DNA of 64,000 nt. Origin: Epinephelus fuscoguttatus. Its lineage: Eukaryota; Chordata; Actinopteri; Perciformes; Serranidae. Position 1 is the first letter of the stretch, and each line of letters opens with the position of its first letter. The translations under genes were made by a program, and so were the position numbers. Location of the stretch: the NCBI RefSeq assembly GCF_011397635.1, contig NC_064767.1:677001-741000 (forward strand), written 5' to 3'. A model generated the notes under the pieces. It saw only the letters and a program-made list of their open reading frames with translations, was not told the DNA's origin and did no database searches. Below, piece by piece: positions 38,201-53,200 of the stretch.

Positions 38201-41200
38201 ACTCCCAGGAAGGATGCTGTAAGCCCCTTTTTAGTCCAAGTATCCAACCCTGTAGATATTCTGCGTGCTGAGGCCAGCTTTTGTCTGATCTTTTCTTTCT
38301 CTTCTTTGCACATTTTGTCAATCAAGTTTAAAATTTTATGTCTTTTTGGCTCTTTGAACTTTTTGTCCATTTTTGCCATCATGGCGATGAACTCTCTCAT
38401 CTTCGACAATTTGTGCTGGGAGTCCCGTGCAGCCTATCCACTGCACTATCCCTTCCTCTTTGGTATGTTGCTCTGGGGAATTGTCGTTGTACCTCCTTGT
38501 GGCAAAGAAATCCTGAGCACTAGTTGGCTTGTCCATCTTCTTGGGCGGGACTTGCTTCACTGATGCTCTTTCTGGAATCTAGCACAGAAATAGAAACAGT
38601 TTCAGGACAGATGCAGCCTCTGGAAAATCTAACTGTTCCAAATATTAAGTAGCATAAATCCCTGCTGTGATTTTTACCTTAATAAATCAACCTCCGAGTG
38701 AGTGACTCGACTGTCCGTAAAAGAAAAAAAAGTCTACATAATCAAAACAGAAGTAGTCATAAACTAAGCAGTAGTTTCGGGAGGCACGTGAATGCAAACA
38801 CCTTTTGACCCTTTGTTTAAATGTACGTGGGTCTAGAATAAGGTATTCAAAGTCATGTTGTTGATGCCAAATTCAGTTCAGTGTGATGGCTATGTGAATG
38901 ACAAAACTAGCGACAGTGTTTGGCCACCAAGGGATGCTTTATTACACTTATATGGAGTCAGTCAGTCAGGTAGGAACTAAGAACCTCTGTTTAGAATCGG
39001 TGGATTCACGTGACTGTAATTGTTGCTAGCACGAGACAGAAGAAGTTTATTTATTAACTAAATTAGCTCCCAGTTATAGCTAAATATATATTCATGTGTG
39101 TTCTTGTGGATACAGAAGAATATAACAGTTCCCACACACTATATTTAGCAGATATTTTGGAGAAACCCACGTTACAGTAGGGGTGAGTTTGTGTACAAAA
39201 ATCTCAAAACGTTTAGAGTTTTCATAACCGTTTATGATCTCAAACACGTGTACCCCCTACTTTACACTCTCACTCTCTGTCTCTCTCTCTCTCTCTCACT
39301 CACACACACACACACACACACACACACGTTACTATGCACACTACTTTTACTAACGTTAAAGCTAATGTTAAAATGTGACACATTAACCACAGCCTTATGA
39401 GTTAGCATGAGCTCTCTAAAATAGAAAGTGACGTAATATTAATGTCTTAACTTACCTCGATTTCATTGTGGAATGCCTTGAGATGTCTCTTAAGATTCGT
39501 GGTGTTTTTTCCTGTGATTTTGTGGCCGCATTTCTCCCCATCTTTCTCCACAACACATTCCGTTTTCTTTTCCACTTCAATTTAATGAATTGTGTCCAAA
39601 GGTTGCGTCTTCTTTTTCTCCCAAAGACAATCCCCGCGTTGCTTGCGTCTGTGCAGTGCGACACACAGCCGAGGAAACAGAAATACTGCAAAATGATAAT
39701 AACGTGACTAAACATTATAACGTTATTTCGTCTCGTTTTGTTTTGGTCAACGAAAATGAAGAGACATTTTAGCAGAGTTTTTATTTTGTAAACCACATTT
39801 AGTCTCGTTTTTATTCGTCAACAATATTGCATTATATATTTAATCATAGTTATCATCACATGACCACCATTTACATTGTGTCTCGTCTTGTTTTAGTCAC
39901 GTGATAAAGGTTCGTTGACGACGATATTTAGTCATACTTTTCGTTGACGAAAGCAACACTATTTGTGACATCATTTATTTCATAAACTAAATCTGTATTT
40001 TTTTTTCCTGCAGGTTAAAATCAAAGTTGAGAAAATGGATGACGACCAGAAGGAAGAGGTGAAGGACATACCTGAAGGAGACGGAGGACAGGAAGGAAAG
40101 AAGGAGCCTGAGGATGAGGCGGTGAAGAAGAACCAGTCGGCTGAAACAGCAGCTGGGAGAAAACCCGACCCAGAGATGGGTCGACTAGTGATGACCATCG
40201 ACGGTCAACAGAAGCAGCTTCCCTTCGGTCCCAATGACCTGCTGACCACCGCCACCATGCTGGATGGAGACAAGGTCAGAGGATGACTGATCAATTAATT
40301 GATTATCAGAGAGGAGATGAGGTGTGACCAAAATTATAAAGGATAATTACAGATGGCTCGAGGGCCGAAAACGTTTCTTTACGACATCATGATGTCTGTC
40401 AGTGTTGAGGAAAAAATGTGCTCAGCAGTAAAGTTACTGTTAAAGGTCGACACGCACGAGACTTGAGTTCATCCTGATAGATTTTATGATGAGTGAACGC
40501 GATAGATTCCAGTGAGACATGGCAGCTAGCAGCAGTGCTAATGCTAACACAGGATACACAGTTAGCTCTCCAGGTAAAAGTGATACACACTCAGGTAAAT
40601 AAGAATAAAAGTAAAACATCAGGGCAAAAGAGTGAATCTTTAGAATGAAAACATGGAACTGTAGAATAAATAAATCACTAGCATGAAAATAAGAGGTTAG
40701 GTTAGGTTACTTTATTCATACCCGTAGGTAGATTGGTTTTGCAGTGAGTTGACATCTATTCATCCATACATACAGTACAACATTAATAAAACATGAACAG
40801 GAGAAAAGAAACAATAGCATGAAAACTAATAGCATAAAAAAACATCAGCATTAAAAAAAAAATTGTGTGAAAATCAGAATCAGAATGAAAAAAGAAACAT
40901 TAGCATCAAAAGCCCCTTTTCCACAACATTTCCAGAAACTTCTGTTTCCAGGAATTAACTTACTGGGTAGAAGAATTCCTGGAAATCCGAATGGTTTGTG
41001 TTTCCACCGCACCTCAAAGTTCTAGAAAATTTGTTCAAATTAGCGTGATGACGTAGATGATTCAGCGTGTGTCCTGTATTTGGCTCTGCCAGCTCATTGG
41101 CTGGTTACGTGCTGGTGTAGAGAGTTGGGCTGTTTGTCTCAGCCAGCAGCTCAGGGTAAAGTATTTTAAGATAAGTGTCAGACTAAGTTAGTCTCCAAAC

Positions 41201-44200
41201 AGACAGCTGTCACTTGAGCTCATTAGGAACAATTCACTATCAGCTGAACTAGCGTGCTGTCCTTGTGTCAGACATAATGTTAGTGATGGTGGATGAGAGA
41301 CTGTGGGCGGAGCCTATTGAATATCACTGTCTACATGCTGCTGAACGCTGCAAGTGTGTGTTCCACCAATCAGCGTTCTTCAGCCCACAGCCCCGCCCCT
41401 CAAGAATTCCGGGTAATCTGAAAAGTCCTACCCCCCCCCCAACTAGGTACTTTTTTCAGAGAAAGTTTGGGGTTGAGGCAAAGTTTTTTCCCCTTGGTAA
41501 TTTCGGTGGAAATGCGCCGAGGTTTTTTAGAATCCTAAAATGATGAAAAATAGATGATGATTGAAATGAGTTCCTGCGGGGGCAAAGGGGCTAAAGCGGT
41601 GAAGAAAATGACAACATGAAAAAGAAACGGCTTGAAAAAAGGAACGATAGTTTAAAAAGAGTTAGCATGAGCAAACAAATGATAGCACGAACGTAAGCCT
41701 TAAAAACACTGGCATAAAAAAATGTTAGCATGAAAAAGTTAGTATGATAAAACGAAACAGTACGTGACAGCGTATTTATGTATTACAGTGTGAACTGCTG
41801 CCTTCAGTAGCTGAAATGACCGCCAGTTTCAGGAGACTGCAGTTTGTCTCTATAAAAGTTAAATCTGATCCGTGTCTTTTCTGTGAAGGTGCGTTTCAAC
41901 ATCGCCACGCATCAAGGGACCAAAGAGGAACGAGCGACTTTCGTGGAAATTCTCCCCGACTCCTTCGAAGAGTCCATTGAACAACGCCGACACGTACGTC
42001 TTTCACCCAGACCGTCTCTTCACAAACGGTACCCAGCCGAACCCTCTGACGTGTCTTAATGTTTCTGATGTGTTTCTCCAACCAGGGCATCGTCATCGAG
42101 TTCGGTGTGGACTCCGGGCTCATCAAGTGCACCCAGAACCCTCAGCTGTACTTCCACATGTCTGAGGTGATCGAGAAGAAGAGACTGGAGCTGAACGAGA
42201 AGGTCGAGTTCAGTGTCGTCCCGGTGAGTCCAACATTTTCCTCCTCCTCATCCTCGTCCTTCAGCTGGGCATTTTTCCGATGGCTGAGAGACTTAATTAG
42301 TTTTAGACATTCATAACCAGACCCACCAGGACTCGTGACTGCGGGTGAGTCAGAACCACCATCAACCACTGATGTGAAGATTTTATTGTTTGTCTCATCA
42401 CAACATTCAGAGTTTTAATTTTAATAATTGGTGCTGCTGTCAGGTCCCTGTCCTGATACCTGCCTGGTTTAGAATTAAGAATAGTAGTGGTGACATAGCT
42501 GTAGAAATTAATCGCACAGTCACATGCTATAGATATTTTCTCTCAGCCAGTTATAATATCTTCTCTCCTGTGAGGACCCTGCATGATCATCCTTGCTGGC
42601 CTCTGGTCCACTGTCTCCTCCCTGACCCTGCTCTTTATACTGTGGCAATACAGATTAAAAAAATCTGTGCAAAGCAATAGTGAGCACAAGTTCTTATTAA
42701 GGAGGAGTGGGTTTATTCCTAGCATGAAACTAGCTACCAAGGTATTTAACATAGGTAACAATAACATTAGTGTTCTTGTTAACTAGCTTAACTTGATATA
42801 TTGGCATCTATTAATTAGTCATCATTTAGCGAACATTATCTACATGTATCTACAGCATCACTCAGCTTACACGGGTTGTTTGGAAGAAACTGTGCAAGGT
42901 TTTTTGCTTCTTCCTGGCTGCTTTGCTGAACATAGTTAACACACAGCGGCACTGTCCAGCAGCACATGTCTGTGTGGATTGACTCTGATCACAACATGAC
43001 AGCATGTGTATGCGCCTTCTCATGGTGCGTTTAATGACGGCTGGGAAAAACACATTACCACATGTTAAAAACGAATTGGACGGCAGTAACGGCTGTAAAA
43101 AGTGCGGGGGGCGGAGGGCAGAGATACGGGAAGTGCGGTGGACATGTCCCCTGTGTCCCCCCCCTCAAATTATGTCCGTGTCTGCACACACAGATTCTAG
43201 ATTAACAAGGGGGATGCTTTTTGGTCAATTTTCTAACAAAGGGGATGGCATCCCCCCTCATCCCCCCTCAATTCGACCACTGCTGACGTGTCAAATCGAA
43301 CACTCTAGAGGTTAAATACTGGTCATGGTCACAGCGTCCTGGTTTGTATAATGTGTCTGTCATTGTTTCTCCAAGCATGAGACGGCAGAGGGCGGGAACC
43401 AGGCCATCAGGATAAAACGTTTCACCGAGAGCGTTTTCTTCCCTGTTCGGAAGTTGGGAGGAGTCGGAGCAACCAAAGGGAAGGTGAGGCGGGCTGTAGT
43501 TATATTTATAGTTATGATGCGAGACAGAATGAAGAGCTAACTCATCTATGTTGATTCAGTTATTTAGTCGACTTGAAACTCTTTCAATAGTATAGAAGTT
43601 GTATTCGGTTATTTTCACATGTTGTGTGTTAAAAATGTGCCCAACATTACCTGTAAGTAAATTCAGTGAGGTTTAAATAAATATTAAAGAATGATTTCAC
43701 GGTCTCATGTAAAACTGTACATTGATTTTATATTTTAATTTACCAGTTCTCTGTGAATTTAAAGGAATACTTCAACCACAAAATGAATATCAGTTACTCA
43801 CCTTGGGTTAAGCAGGATTTTTACTTGTGCAGCAGACCCTACACCGCTGTGAGCATTAATACCTGTGCAGTGGTGTGTCTGTGTCACTCTGCAGTTACAC
43901 CTCCAAAACACTAGTGGGTAGCGGAGGGTTCTGTGAAGTGCCGTAAAGTTTAGTTGATTCAAAATACACAAACACATAAACACATGTTAAAGAAACACAC
44001 GTTAAACACACATTGAATACACATTAAACACACATTAAACATGATTTATTAGAGACAGTTTCAAACACAAATCAGCTTCACTATAACTCACAGCATTTTG
44101 TCTCACAAGCCCTTTTTAAACAGGAGTTGTGTAAATCTGCAGGAAAGCCCAATCAGTGTTTTTTCAGCATTGGCAGTATAAAAACAAGATCGGGGAGTGC

Positions 44201-47200
44201 AGCAAAATGCCGCCTACCTACTTTTGTTTATACAGAATGTGCCTTTTTCGGGGCAATGGGGGGCGTGAGCAAGTAACAAAACATGTAGCTCAGCATGTGA
44301 CGTAAACAGTGACGTGGGAGGGAAGCCGCGGCTGGTCAGTCCTTCGGCGATTCTCTCGTAAGTCGGCCCGTTCTTCACCGTCCCCGTCATCTGACGGTTA
44401 ATGGCCTCTTCGTTTGCGAGGACAAGGAGGGCGCGCAATTCCTTGTCTCCCCAGTTGCTCATCTTTACAGTGTCTGTCAGGTTTGTGTTTCCCTCTTGCT
44501 ACTAGCTGCTCGCTAATTCCTGCTATCAGCTGTTTCCTGTTTATCCACCGCCAGTGGCTCGCACGTGCGGCGTCATCAACAGCCCCTCCCACAAGTCATC
44601 AACAGCTCCTCCAACAAGTCATCAACAGCTCCTCCCGTTGCAGAAGGCCGCCTCGGTCTGTTTAAACTAAAAGGGTTCCACCAATATGTCTACCCTACGA
44701 GGAGGAAAATTGGGCACCTCGGATCAACTCACCAATCCGGCTCTGTGTGTCTAAATGCTCGCAGCTTGCCGGCAAATCGGCCCAACATTCGCTGTAAATC
44801 TGGCAGTGTAAAAGGGGCTAGAGACAAACACTTGTCTTTATCTGGACACATTTTTCCAACAAATACAACATGCTAATGTTTTTAGCACAACCCTATGGCA
44901 TTTTACACTGTATAAATTAGCCCAGTGGCCAGGGGACTTTTCCGATACTCAAATGAAGCCAGTGACATTTTGTGGGTGAAGTATTCTAACAAATTTTAAG
45001 GCATTGTTGTCACAGGATGTTGGCAGAGATCTTTTTCTAATGTCAGACTCTCATCATTGTCAGATGACCATCAAGCTGGCAAAAGCTTCAGAAGACACTG
45101 AGTGAGTAAAGAGTAGTTTTTTTTTGTTTTTTTTTAAGTTGGAACATGATCAGGTATGCAGTAAAGAAAGACATGGATTGTCCAGAGAGATGTTATGTAA
45201 TTCAAATGTTTGCATATAATATGTAAATATAGACCTAAGTTACATTAATAACCTAATGAGGTATTGGTGTACAGGATGTGTAGAAGAACAGATTCTGTAA
45301 AATTGTTCTGTTGAGCCTGTCATGTCTGATGTGTCTTTTCCCTCTGACATTTCAGGAAATTAAAACCCGAGACAGACAAGCTGAAGGCGGTGGTGAAAAA
45401 TCTTAGAGCGCAGGACAGTAAGACCAGCATCAGCAGAAGGGACTACTGTGCCAGTCGCCGTAGATATGGCAGGAGCAGAAGTAGGAGCAGGAGCAGAAGT
45501 AGGAGCAAAAGTAGGAGTAGGGCCAGAAGTAGGAGTAAAAGTAGGAGCAGGAGTCCACCAAGAGATCAGTTTGGACGTGTACCCAAAAAGAGACGCAGTC
45601 CCAGCATTGACCGTGACCGTAAAAGCAGCAGGTTCAGGCGAAGCCAAAGCCAAGAGAGGCTGAGGAAGCCCACCAAGAGCCGCACTAAGAGCCGCAGCAG
45701 GAGTCGCAGCCGTAGCAAGAGCTCCAGCAGGAGTCGCAGCAAGAGCCGCAGCAGGAGCAGGGAGAGGAGCAGGGAGAGGACCAAGGACATCAAGAGGAGG
45801 AGCAAAATCAGCAGAGACCGCGAAGAAAGTCACAAGAGGAGGAGGGAGTTAAGCCCTCCTCTCAGACGTGGTGGAGTTGTGGACGACGAGCTTGCAAGGA
45901 AGAAGCGGGAGCTGGAGGAGCTGAATGACATGATTGCCTACAAGAAGTCACTGGTGGACCCTGGACAGAGAACATGCATAGACTATGACCACGGCAGGAT
46001 CACTGTCCCACTCACTGAGTACAAACCAGTCCGGTCCATCCTGAAGAAACGACCAGATGGACCTGATTACCACCATCGCCCTCAGCCCTATGACGATGCG
46101 TATTATGACCGGCCATACAGTCCTTACCAAGATCGACGCTACAGTGACCACTACAGTGATCCATATGCCAGTCGTTCCTACCCTGATCGCCCGTATGGGG
46201 AGCGTCCCTACAGTGACCGCCCTTATGAAAGTCGTCTCTATGGTGAACCTTCCTATAGTGGCCCTCCGTCTGCCAGTCAACGTTACACTGATCGCTACGA
46301 TGTTTATGATGAACCCTATGACGATCGCTACTATGATCCAGCTTATGCGGACCGACCTTATGATGATCCGTATCGCTCTGTCAGACGAAGCCAATCTCCA
46401 GAACCCCATGGTCCCTCACCTTCGTCCCAGCCCGGCCAAGTTCCTGCTGCTTCCACCCAACCTTCGTTGATGCATACTGCTGCCACTTCATCTCCCCAGC
46501 CCCATTTCAGACCTCCCTCTCCCACAGAACCTCCTCCTAGAAGCCCATCTCCCAAACTGAAGACCACAATACCACACCAGGCACCTCCAACTGTGAAACC
46601 ACCCCTCGATCGCTTCCTTGACATGCTTAATAAAAAGGTGGATGCTGAGAAGGAAGCAGAACCTGTTCTTGTGAATGATGACCTTCTGCCTCATGAGCGG
46701 GCACTTCAGGATGGCAGGGGTTTCTCTCGGATTGTGGGACTGGCTCAAGAGCAGCCCAGCAGCAGTCTTGCTCTAGAAGCGATAAAGACAGAGCTAAGCC
46801 CTAAAAGATCCTCAGTAGAAAGATCAATAGAGGAACCAAAGGTCAAGACAGAACCCTACGACAAGATTCAAAGTCTGCTCCGTACAATTGGCCTGAAGCT
46901 GAGTACAGGAGATATGTCCAAACTGGCCAGCAGAGCCCAAGAGAAAATCTACAGCCCAAAGTCCTCATCCATAGAAAGGGAGATGTTGTCATCCCCAAGG
47001 GAGGAACGGCAGACAAGTAGAACCGGTTCTGTTGAATCAGATCACATCCATTCCCCCTCCCCTGCCAGGTCCTCCAGTTTAGAGCCACTCAGCAGATCTA
47101 AAGCTGTCTCAGAGTATGAAGGATTCCTGGACCAGCAGGAGTTGGAGGCACTCAAGAAGGCACAACAGCTGCAGAGTCTCACCAAGACAATGGGGAGCAC

Positions 47201-50200
47201 AGCCTCCACCACTCCTCCTCCGAAACCTCCTCCTGGGCCTCCGCCTACCCACTACCAACATCCATCCCCACCAGTGAACTGGCCCCTTGGAGGCACTACC
47301 CAGATTCTTCCAGAACAGGGCTCCAGCATGGGTGCACCAGCTCCTCCTGCAGCTGGTCAGCCACCACGAGTCGGACTTCCTGCAGGACCTCCCCCTGGAC
47401 CTCCTCCACGGCGTCCTGGACAGCCTCCAGGACCTCCTCCTGGGCCTCCACCCCGGCGCCCTCCCGGACAACCTCCTTTTGCTCCACCCACCAGCCATAC
47501 AGCCTTTTCTTTCTCTGGCCAGCCTCCTGCAGTTCCACCCCTTAACTCTTCCAGTCCTTTGCAGCTTTTAACCACTGCTGCCGGAGTATCACCACCACCA
47601 CCACCACCACCACCATCATCAACACCTGCAGCATCAAGTCCCTCAAATGATAATGAATCAACCATCTCTACAACAGTGGCCAGGTGCCTGAAGGTCATAG
47701 AGACAGTGAAATCTCTGGCTGTACAGCCACCAGCCAAACCGGTCAAATCAGTTCAGTTCAGTTTACCCACTGTCTCTCCACCAGCCTCCAGTCATCAGAC
47801 CTCAGTGGAGACAGAGGAGGACATAAAGATCAAGCAGAAGGAAAAGGTATTGTACTACTGTAGTGACATCTTTTACTAAAGTACAAGAAAACAAGTACTC
47901 AAGAAGTAAACGTAAGAGAACTCACTGGGAAGAGTTTTGTTGGACTGATAAGAACGGTGTGATTTTTGACACAAATTGAAAGGGGCACTTTAAAGCTGCT
48001 GAAGTACAGTTCCCACAAAGTAATTTTTGTCTTTGGAGAATGTGGTGAAGAATTTGTATCTGCTGTCAGTCATCAAAGTTGTTTAGTTTTCTCATGCGCA
48101 TGTATTCCCAGGTAGTCTTGACATACAGTACCGAAAGACCGTTATGTTCAGCTGTGTAGGATAAAGCTTTTGTATGTGTGTTTGTGTTGCAGCTGGATTT
48201 GTACAACCAGAGGGTTTTGGAAAAGAGGGAGCAGCAATACAAAGATTGGCTAGCTCGCAGGAAACAGAGTGGAGAGTGGAAGGATGTCCCACCAAACCCC
48301 CCAGGTATCAGATCTTATTCAGTTACATACATACAATATAACGACCAACCTTTGAATTACAGGATTATGTGATGTAAGCACCAATCAGCCGAAACATTAA
48401 AACCACAGATGAAGTGAATTACATTGATTGTTTCATTACAATCCGATGTTCCTCTGGGAAACTGTTGGTCCTGGCATTCATTTGGATTCCACTTGACATA
48501 CTTCACCCACCCAAACACTATTGCAGACCAAGTACCATCACTCGTGGCAGCAGCACTTCGATGGCAGTGGCCCCCTCAGAGCAACACCATGAAAATCTGC
48601 TCAAGAATCACCCAAGGAACGGGACAGACCTCGCCTTCAAATTCTCCAGATCCCAATCAGACCAAGCATTCATGGGATGTGCTGGGACCCCAGAGGTACT
48701 GCTGATCCTGAGTCAGGCCTCCTTGGATCAAACATGGCTCTGACCTGTTAAAGCATAGGCAGAGGAACTCTGGGGATGTTCTGCATTGTCTGGCACCAGG
48801 GTGTTGGCGGCTAATCCTTTGAGTCCTGTGGGTTGTAAGGTGGCATCATGGCACATCCCATGGATTTGGGATCTGGGGAATTGGAGGTCAGGGGGATGCC
48901 TTGAGCTCTTTGTTATATTCCTCGTGCCATTCCTGTGCAGTTTTCACAGTATGGCATGGTACACTTCACTACTTCACTTCACCTGTCAGAGGTTTTAACA
49001 TTTTGACTGATCGGTGTAAGGTTATGTTCTTGGCGTGCTCGACATTAAGTAACAGCTGCATGCTATTTATGGTCCCTTTAGGGCTAAAGATGAACACACT
49101 GTTTTCTTCTGTGACTAGACAGGTATTTTGAGCAAGCAAATGTGAAGAAGCTAACATGATCGAAGTATCACCGAGCTCTGTTTGGATCTAGCTATGATTA
49201 AGAAGGCCTAATTACCCCATTAGGCCTTGTGGTAGACACCAGTCTAGTGCGGTTTCTGCCTCTCAGTTGAGGTGGTCTTGCAGTCTCACCATCAATTTCT
49301 ACAAGGTAGGAAGTGCTTTAGAATTCAGCACAGGATTTCACTCAACGGCCGAAGCTACACTAATGTCTCGTGGATTATTATAATGTATCTTTTTTTATTC
49401 ACTCTGTGATAGAGATCAACAGTTAAAGCAAGAAGGTTTGTCCTGGACATGGCCTTTCTTGTGCTCTCCCAGGTCAACAAACATGTGGTTGCATTATTAA
49501 GGAGCTGCAGTCAGCTACAGCAGAACTTCTGACGTAGTAACAGAGCTCCCGCACATAGATACCGCTACACCTCGACGTGGAGCCATAAAACTGTCTTGAG
49601 GTTACCTAGCCTTAACGTGCATTGCAGTGCTACAAACCTCTGTCATTCATCTGCCGCGCTCGTTAGCTGAGCCTAGTGGCTCGCCCCAGCGATCAAGAAA
49701 AGAAGCCAACTGCAGTCTCAACTCCACAAAGTAACATCTTTTTCCTCTTCATATGGTGACACCATTGGTATCTAGATCATGAAGGATTCAGATAGACGTG
49801 TATTTAGTAAGGTAAAATACTGTTTGAAATTTCTAGATGCCAGTGCCGATGCAATATGAGTTTCAGTCCTGATACCGACACTGTATTTTCTGATACTTGG
49901 TTAAGGTTTACGTAAACTAAACTATGAAATTGATCAAAGGTACCTGACAGTTTTCAGTACTTTATAGGAACATTTTGGGCATTAATAAAAAATGTTGAAG
50001 GTATGACACCCAGTCCTGGTAGTTAGCTAGACATGTAATTACTCTACTACTTTTCAAGCAAGGTAGTTTCAGTAGGTTTGGGTATTCCGTTTCCAGAGTA
50101 ATTACTGTTACAATCATCGGTCAGCGGTTACCCACTTCTACAGAGTCTGAGCCAGGTCACAGTAAAGCTGTTAAGGGTAAGTCAAGTCAGCAGTGTAGCT

Positions 50201-53200
50201 GTGATTTCAGGATATCCAGAAATGTGGCATTTTAACAGAAGATCCAGAAGACTCCTCGTCATCGTGGCCATGAAAAGTAAAGCCTTTCTGATTCCTTTGC
50301 AGTGACAGAAGTTAGTGTTGTACACATTTGGATATCCATTATCAAGACTACGATTCTACTCCGTTGGTATTTGTTAGCAGTGTTGTAGTCCAGTCACCAA
50401 ACCTCGAGTCCAAGTCGAGTTTCAGCCTTCAGTTTGAGCCCAAGTCCATGTCACCGAGTTGATTAATGCAAGGCCAGATTAGAGTCGTCAGAATAATGTT
50501 GAGCGGCGGAGTCATGACCGAGTCCCTGAGGTAAGGATGGCATGTCTGAAGACATTTCCACATCACTGAAGACATTTTGGAACTGTAGACAGGTTTCTTA
50601 TTTTTATCCGGCAGATTAAGTCAGCAATCGCTGGTGATGTAGCTTCCAATCTATGACACTAACGTTAGCTCAGGAAGCTAACGTCGAATGCTTTCAACCT
50701 CATGTTTTGGTCATTGGTCAGATATCTATCTTTAACTTTGACAAAATCATTAACACAGTAAGTAGTAAACTTTGTATCTGCAACCAGTAAATACTGCTTT
50801 TGAAAGATATGGTCAATATGAAGAATATGATGAGTGATGTTACTGTAGCATCATGTCCAAGCTAATTTTGTTAAAGTCTAGCTAAAGTATATCACAGACA
50901 TATCAACCTATATTACCCTCTGAACATTATAACTGTAAACTGGGACCTTTGTATCCTGAGCTGTGAACTAGCTTGTCCTTTTAGTCTGAAGCTGATGTTA
51001 GCTCAGGAAGCAAAGTTGAGAGCTTTCATCGCCATGTACGGGGCGTCGGTCAGATATTGTTAACTTTGATAATATTGATAACACCGTAAGTGATCAACCC
51101 TGTGTCTACAACCAGTAAATGGTCATTACTAAGAATATGTGACGTTACTGTAGCATCGTGTCCAAGCTCATTTTGGTAAAGTTTAGCCAAAGTCTATCCC
51201 ACATGTATCAAACCTAATTACCTTCTAAATGCTGTAACTGTAAATTAGGACCTTTTGTATCCTGAGCTTTGAACTAGCTTGTCCTTGCAGTCTGAAGTTA
51301 ACATTAGCTCAGGAAGCAAGCAAGAGCTTTCACCCTCATGTCCGGGTCGTTGGTCAGATATCGTTAACTTTGACATTGACATTATACAGTAAGTGATCCA
51401 ATCAATACCTACACCTGCTTTGAATGATATAGTCAACATTAACAACATGTTGAGTGACATTATGTAGCATCGTGTCCAAACTAATTTTGTCCAAAATTGT
51501 ATAAGTGTAGCTCAGATTTTTCCCATATGTATCAAATTAAATGACCTTCTAAACGTAATAACTGTAAATTGGGACCTTTTGGATTCTGATCTGTGAACTA
51601 GCTTGTCGTTTCAGTTTGAAGCTAATGTTAGCTCAGAAAGCTAACATAGAGAGGTTATACCACAGGGGTCAAGTATTTAATGTCATGATAGCTATTCCAT
51701 CGTGGGCATATGCTTTAAGTAATATTACGAAGAATCTCGTCCAAGCTAAATAGGTTTACTTTACAATAAAGTTAGCACATCACATGAGTATTTTAAGCAT
51801 ATTAATTTTTTGGATTCTGGGCTGTGAATTCCCTTTTCTTTTCAGTCTGTGAAAGAAAGAACGACCTACGCTAGCTCAGGAAGCTAACGTTGTAGGTTTA
51901 ACATCATTTAGGTGTCAGATGGATATCGTTAGCTTTGGCAGTTTGAGGCACGACTCACTGTAGTCTGTCATCGGTATGGTAAGTAACTCTGTAACTCTAA
52001 GTGACTGTGGCGCCACGTTTACATGTAGTGGTGATTATTCTTAACCAAATAAACTATAAAGTAATTTGTAGCCTCCACAGGCCAAATTTTTCCACGTTTT
52101 AATAAGTTAATTTAACAAGTGTAACGCGTACGTATTTTTAACTACAGTACCTGTAAATGGAACCCTTGAAATTACGCGCTTTTAACTAACCTGTCATTTC
52201 AGTTTGAGAGCTAATGTTAGCTCAGGGAGCTAACATAGAGAGCCTATAGCATTGTATCATTATTGTTATCTTTAGTAGTTCGTTATTTACGTTTAAGTTT
52301 TGAGTCAATGACTGAGGTACTCAGATTAGATTTGAATGTGAGACCACGATTCAGGAGGTTCTTTGCTAGGTCATTGTTCCTGTTCATAACATGTTTCGAT
52401 GGTTTATAATTCAGAATACGATGCTAACAGGTATTAGAGGTATTGTTGGGCTCAAGAATGTCACCCAGATTATGTTTTTAGTCAATTTTTTGCTTTTGTT
52501 TCAGTCTGAATCAGCACAAACTACGACTGTAGTGTCTCAGTCGGTGTTTGAACTCAGTTCCATCATCCAAACGTCAGTAGGCCATCCGTCATTCCTCTCA
52601 CTTCTGTGCATTTAAAACCGCCGTGATCACACAGCGAGTCTCATCTTTGCTTTTACATGTGCTGCTCAGGTAACTCCTGCTTACATGTCACGGTCCTGTG
52701 GCCGTCACAGGACAAACAACCAGACTACCAGTTTAGATCAGACTGAGGTGGAGACAAGGGGGTCCAGTATGGAGTCAGCGAACAGAAATGGAAAATGATA
52801 AATGACCTAAAAAAAAGGTGTAAGATGATTTTTTTTAAATGTTACAGATAGATGGGCCATTTCATCAACTTTTCAACCACACATCAGTCCATCACCAGCC
52901 TCCCAATGCAGTGAGTCTTTACAGTTTGATAATTATTACCAACATTATCATTTATAAATCAGTGATATACAACATTTGAAATCTAACAGACTTCTTTCAA
53001 CCCAAAATACATTCATAGTTAAGTCTGTTTTTACTGGAGACATCACAGAATGGTTTTCATTTAAGATTTAATTCCATTTCCTTTCTCTAAATGAAATACT
53101 GGATTTTAGATGAAATTCAGACCGTCAGAAGAAAAGTTTTGGAGTAAGACAACGTTTGTTAGTATAAAAGTATTATAGTGGAATATGAAGTTTTTAATGA

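Noticed and set aside
42390..42786. Short overlapping frames of 67-96 residues in the intron
   Set aside because: No recognisable family and no splice context; probably old repeat DNA.
52391..52615. A 74-residue frame MFRWFIIQNT...
   Set aside because: No homology, overlaps the diverged tandem array, and has no donor that fits the flanking exon phases.
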